From contig CAJVPJ010001213.1 in the NCBI GenBank assembly GCA_910592205.1, positions 1 to 11,407 of the forward strand: a DNA stretch of 11,407 nt, read 5' to 3'. Positions 8,027 to 11,407 of this stretch are shown one piece after another (position 1 is the first letter of the stretch; the number at the start of each line of letters is the position of its first letter). A program made the translations under genes and the position numbers. The stretch comes from Paraglomus occultum. Taxonomy: Eukaryota; Glomeromycota; Glomeromycetes; Paraglomerales; Paraglomeraceae. The notes beneath the pieces were generated by a model. That model did no database searches and was not told where the DNA came from. It saw nothing but the letters and a program-made list of their open reading frames with translations.

Positions 8027-9166
8027 TATGCGCCTGTTGAGTCTGTTCGTGTTGAAGATGAGGGTCAGTTGTTAGCGAAGGTAATATTTCCACTTCAGAT
8101 AAAGATGGCGAGTACGGTGATTCATAAAGTGATTTAGACTGAATTAAAAATTGATATATTAGTTATTTTCAACCAATGAACTAGTGTACTAAAGTTGTGT
8201 CGTTACCTTTTTTGTGGGTGGTGTCGATGTCACATCATCCCTATCGTTTCGCTTTTCTTGTAATTCTTCGTCTACCTTATCACTGTGCTATAAAGACGCA
8301 CAGACTTATTTCAATATTGATTTCAAAAACAGAGCAATAGTAACATGCAATGCCAATACAAATCATTGAATTCAAAAGAATCAACTAACCCTTTCTTGAA
8401 CATCTTCGTCAGTACCCCGGTCAGATTCATCACCTGTGTATGTACCGTCTGTTTGCTGAGTATGATACTCCGAGAATTGATCTTCCGAGAAGGATATGTT
8501 AGCACAGCTGGTGCAGTGATATATGCGCGGTATGCCTTCGCTTGCGCAGTAACGTTCACCGTATCCTATAAAAAATTATATGAGCATCATTATGTAATAT
8601 GTAACGTATTGTACCCATCAACATACTTTCAATACGTCTTTTAGTTCAGTTTTTCTTGCAACGTCACTTTAACGAAAAAATATCTTCTGCATTCGTTTTC
8701 TGTTGTCTTGCCCGTGCACGTCTGAAACGACAAATACCAGTATACATGTCATAAAAGTCTAGGAATTAATAATCACGTACCTCCAGCCATTCCAAATAGT
8801 GTTGCGCAAATGTTCGAACACAAAATGGAACAACAAGTAACACATGAATTTGATCCAAACTTTCAGCAAACACTTTGAAGAGCTGTTCAAAATTCAGCCC
8901 AGGCACTTAGTGACCACTGTGAGGCAGAGACACTCTTAAAAAATTCGTAAACGCAACGTACATTCTTGTCTATCTGATGCTTGAAGAATTTGGTTGCTTC
9001 TAGTCGTGGTTCTCTGACATGGCAGTGTCAAGGATGAAAACGCGTCAGTACTAGGAAAACGGAAACCGTCACGTTTTAATGTTGTACGAACTTTTGATTT
9101 TTATGGCCACAATGATAATCAGACGATCTCAAAAATCACGTCATTGTTACACAATGGCTACTCCCT

Positions 9167-9220
9167 TTATTATTATTATTATGTGAATGTATGTGAAGAG
9201 GGTAACTGAAGAGGGTAACT
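9167..9220 (+). repeat. TTA/ATT microsatellite and a 13-bp tandem duplication
   Basis: TTATTATTATTATTAT spans 9167-9182. TGAAGAGGGTAAC is present twice back to back at 9194-9206 and 9207-9219. The stretch that follows, to about 9455, is purine-rich on the plus strand (many GAG/GAA/GTGA words) without a supported gene. Confidence 0.75.
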
Positions 9221-9456
9221 AAATGGTAGAGAAAAGTAAAAAAGGGAAGGGGGAGATTCGGTGTTTCTTTCTATTTCTGGTTTCTCAGTGTGAGGATGAA
9301 TGAGGTGGTATCAAGGTTAATCGAATAGTAAAGAAAATGAGTCTAATGACATAAAAGTAAGCAAGTAGGTTAAGTAAAAATAGTGAGAGAATGAGGGTGA
9401 GTGAATTAGGAAGAGATGAAGACACAGTAGAGGATATAGACGAGTTTATCATGGTA

Positions 9457-9603
9457 CAGTCGCACCTCTATAAAAGAACATCAAAGACGCAATTATTATT
9501 AAACTTATAAAAAAAACCTCTACAGAAGAACACCTCTTCATAAGAACATTTTTTTCAAAAATCACTATGGTCCCAACTTGGTTATTAAATAGAGGTGCGA
9601 CTG
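9457..9603. mobile_element. 147-bp MITE with pogo-like CAGT termini
   Basis: The 15-bp perfect terminal inverted repeats are CAGTCGCACCTCTAT at 9457-9471 and its reverse complement at 9589-9603. TA flanks both sides (9455-9456 and 9604-9605). Three related units, ACCTCTATAAAAGAACAT (9464-9481), ACCTCTACAGAAGAACA (9516-9532) and ACCTCTTCATAAGAACAT (9532-9549), lie in direct orientation inside. It has no coding capacity. The plan matches the larger element at 814-1804, so a pogo/Tigger-type parent is inferred. Confidence 0.85.
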
Positions 9604-9701
9604 TATATTGATTTGTGCATTACTGATTGATTCTTAAATATACTCAGACTGTATTAAGTAAATTTTATTAGACAAACACACAATGGTTTGTACAAATAAA
9701 C

Positions 9702-10392
9702 TTAAACATATCGTCGTTTTCGCTTAATTCGCATAATTAGATCGACGTCATCGTCACTGTTGTCATCATTATTGTCGTCGTTATCGATGTTTTCTACATC
9801 GATGTCATTATCCTCATTGTACAAGGTCAACCCCGATAATCTGAAGACGTCGGTTCGTATTATCGGGTTTTCGAATTGGCGGGTTTATTCTATAAACCGA
9901 AGGTTATTGGGGAGAACATATGTGCGGATAAACGGGGTAGCTAATTTTAGATTGAACCTTGGATAAGAAGATTGATTTATGTGTATTTTTTTTTACATTG
10001 ATTTTGAAAATTGCGAGTAATTTTTATACGGGTCAATATTCGGTTTACAAAGGTCATTGATATTATTGGTTTAAATAAATTATTACCTCATTTAATTCGA
10101 ATTATCGGGTAAATTTGATATGCCCGTTTCAGAAAAATCTTCGGTTTACAGAGTATGAAGGTTTAATAGTAATTCGGTTTGTCGGGGTAATTTAAATAGG
10201 CTAAAATGTGGAATTCAAAAAAAGTTCATTCTAACGGGGTTTTCGGATTAACGGGTTGCAGATTATCGGGGTTGACCTTGTAGATGGTGGTGTCAGGTAT
10301 TAGTATGTCATAAAGACCATGCATTTTCCATCCAAATAACGCCTTAATGCGGCATACGAGGATGGGCACTATGTACTGTTGAATTGTACGTC
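9702..10392 (-). pseudogene. Last exon of an unknown gene with acidic tail, interrupted by a MITE
   Basis: On the minus strand a possible acceptor, ATTTTGTAG, ends at 10393, followed by RTIQQYIVPILVCRIKALFG and WKMHGLYDILIPDTTIY. The 459-bp MITE (9822-10280) interrupts directly after the bases of the Y codon. Beyond it the frame continues NEDNDIDVENIDN, then an Asn/Asp-rich run and a basic end IMRIKRKRRYV before TAA at 9704-9702. Joining across one TA copy keeps the frame exactly, with TAC formed at the junction. The acidic run followed by a KRKRR-like cluster could be a nuclear-localisation tail, but this is only composition. With the MITE present, translation would run into its terminal repeat and stop. 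Upstream exons were not identified and I recognise no family. Confidence 0.5.
9822..10280. mobile_element. 459-bp MITE inserted in a coding exon
   Basis: A perfect 22-bp terminal inverted repeat beginning CAAGGTCAACCCCGATAATC is seen at 9822-9843 and, inverted, at 10259-10280. TA duplications lie at 9820-9821 and 10281-10282. The body has repeated short motifs in both orientations, such as TTATCGGGT, GGTTTAC and CGGTTT, resembling degenerate copies of the terminus. There is no transposase. The TA target and repeat layout suggest a Tc1/mariner/pogo superfamily parent, but it starts CAAGG, unlike the CAGT termini elsewhere in the window. Confidence 0.9.
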
Positions 10393-10624
10393 CTACAAAA
10401 TAATTGCTTTTCAAAGAACATGATTCAAAATATAAGAACGCCCATTAAGAAATGACGTTTAGAAGTTGACGAACGTTATCTGTAGTCTGAGATATAATTG
10501 TTCAAAGTTCGACTGGTTGATTTACAGTCAACCATAATAATAAATGCGCGCGTCTAACGTCCGGTTTACATTTATGCACTATTACTATTATACTAATTAG
10601 TCGAATAACCATCCATGCCATGTA

Positions 10625-10800
10625 CAGTCGCACCTGTCTATGCATAACGTATATTAATATTTGCATATCTGTCCATTTGCATAAAGGAGGGTCTCTTAGT
10701 GGACCTATTAGCTATTTGCATAACGGGAACGTACATATGCATCAAAGCTGGCATTTAACTCTAGTAAGTCCCACCAACGTATATTTGCATATGCAGATGA
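10625..10800 (+). mobile_element. Orphan transposon left terminus with ATGCATA/TTTGCATA repeats
   Basis: TA at 10623-10624 is followed by CAGTCGCACCTGTCTATGCA, sharing its first eleven bases (CAGTCGCACCT) with the 147-bp MITE at 9457-9603. Over the next 170 bases the word TTTGCATA or TATGCAT recurs at least six times (near 10639, 10661, 10675, 10714, 10736 and 10783). Direct copies of a TIR-internal unit behind a CAGT terminus are what the other two pogo-like elements here show. No matching right terminus was found before the window ends, so extent and family are open. Confidence 0.45.
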
Positions 10801-11407
10801 TTTACATTTTAATATTATTGTGGCTTGGGCTTTTCACCAAGTGTTCACACCATTTTATTAATTTTTTTGGGGGTCATTCTTTGATTATTTTGCTTTCTTA
10901 AATAGATTTGGTAGCGTTGTCGATTGCTTAACGCAGTGTTCTTAATAATGATAAAATATTGTACAAGAGGACCTAATAATAACGATATATATAATTTTGG
11001 TTTTTGATACACCAGGAGTTCCGTTTCGGTTTCTTTTTTTGATACATTTGCGAAAAGTCACGTTTTCGACAATTCCCAAAAAATTATTCGATGTACTATA
11101 CTACACGGTCACCCTCGACAAGATGAAGTCATCGGGCTGGACCAAAATGTTCATATTATTGAAAGATCATAACAACGAGAGGTCTTGTTATATTATAGCT
11201 GACTTGATTCCGGGAAAAAGCATCATATTACGCTAACTTTATCTTATCGAAGGCATCTCACTGTATGTGAACGTCATAACCATATTAATATATGCACATA
11301 ATGATTATATTAACATGTGAACGTAATGATTACCGTAGAGCACTGAATATAAGTACCCCGGGTACATATCTAGAACACCTCAAGTTTTTGAATTGTACCC
11401 GGGAGAT
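10801..11407. other. AT-rich region with an unclassified ORF and a GTACCC palindrome
   Basis: A plus-strand frame is open to TAA at 11234-11236 and includes YYTVTLDKMKSSGWTKMFIL and ERSCYIIADLIPGKSI, but the first ATG is late (in DKMKSSG) and I recognise no family. It might be part of the gene content of the element starting at 10625. CTCACTGTA at 11257-11265 has the form of a transposon right end, without a partner. GTACCC-C-GGGTAC (11353-11365) and GTACCCGGGA (11395-11404) are related palindromic pieces near the right edge. Confidence 0.25.

Larger units (their letters stand above)
7342..9020 (-). pseudogene. Multi-exon gene of unknown function, last exon split by a transposon
   Basis: Minus-strand exons, in order. 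A (9020-8781): REPRLEATKFFKHQIDKN, QWSLSAWAEF, a one-base shift at the A run 8889-8892, EQLFKVFAESLDQIHVLLVV, QHYLEWLE, donor GAG|GTACGT. B starts after TTTCAG at 8721; its end is unclear. C (8565-8390): YGERYCASEGIPRIYHCTSC, then an acidic tail, donor GTTAGT. D (8287-8207): HSDKVDEELQEKRN to TPPTKK, donor GTAACG. E (8138-8027): SKSLYESPYSPSLSEVEILP to QQAH. The 582-bp element follows, then LERHIITPEDEEEKENSLYD to DLNQILF, stop at 7344-7342. D is exactly 27 codons, and C-D-E keep phase 0. The CxxC with nearby cysteine could be part of a zinc site. The ATG at 9020-9018 is one base out of frame. No family recognised; the shifts and insertion suggest a dead gene. Confidence 0.55.

Noticed and set aside
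8906-8961. Possible intron within exon A (AAT|GTACGT to CTAAG|TGCC)
   Set aside because: The phases do not match across it, whereas reading straight through gives a convincing continuous protein segment (VYEFFKSVSASQWSLSAWAE) with one single-base shift afterwards.
9394-9518. Plus-strand frame MRVSELGRDEDTVEDIDEF running into the 147-bp MITE
   Set aside because: Purine-rich DNA gives acidic-looking peptides by chance. Removing the MITE does not give a continuing frame I could support.
9603-10625. One large element bounded by the CAGTCGCACCT termini at 9457 and 10625
   Set aside because: Both termini point the same way, and the 9457 terminus already pairs perfectly with 9589-9603. They are better read as two related insertions.

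Overview
The window looks like nuclear DNA of an AT-rich, transposon-rich fungus, most likely an early-diverging lineage. A Glomeromycotina (Rhizophagus-like) genome is my best guess, made from general character and not from any search. Reasons: one long ORF encodes a Kar9-like protein with a C-terminal GAR/GAS2 domain, a fungal-type architecture; other coding pieces carry short GT-AG introns; intergenic DNA is very AT-rich; and several TA-targeting DNA transposon families are present. Nothing suggests operons, CRISPR, a plasmid or a prophage.

Layout. 1-75: end of a Tc1/mariner-like element running off the left edge. 143-362 (-): a frameshifted coding exon of unknown function with a clean splice donor. 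539-772: an orphan transposon-terminus motif and a 25-26 bp inverted repeat. 814-1804: a complete but internally deleted pogo/Tigger-like element that keeps only the C-terminal part of its transposase, including a PIP-box-like tail. 1805-3338: gene-poor AT-rich DNA. 3339-5849 (-): the one clearly intact gene, an 836-residue Kar9-like, GAR-domain microtubule protein, with CCAAT boxes and a CRE-like site upstream (5926-6118). 6732-7160 (-): a decayed Tc1 transposase. 7342-9020 (-): a multi-exon gene of unknown function whose last exon is split by a 582-bp Tc1 deletion derivative (7445-8026). 9457-9603: a 147-bp MITE. 9702-10392 (-): an acidic-tailed coding exon split by a 459-bp MITE (9822-10280). 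10625 onward: another terminus with ATGCATA/TTTGCATA repeats and no partner found.

Theme. Apart from the Kar9-like gene, the window is largely a record of TA-targeted DNA transposition. In two cases (7445-8026 and 9822-10280), removing the element and one TA copy rejoins an open reading frame exactly. This is independent evidence that the flanking stretches were coding. Neither interrupted gene matches a family I recognise, so these are the best candidates for undescribed genes here. All identifications are by eye, without database searches.
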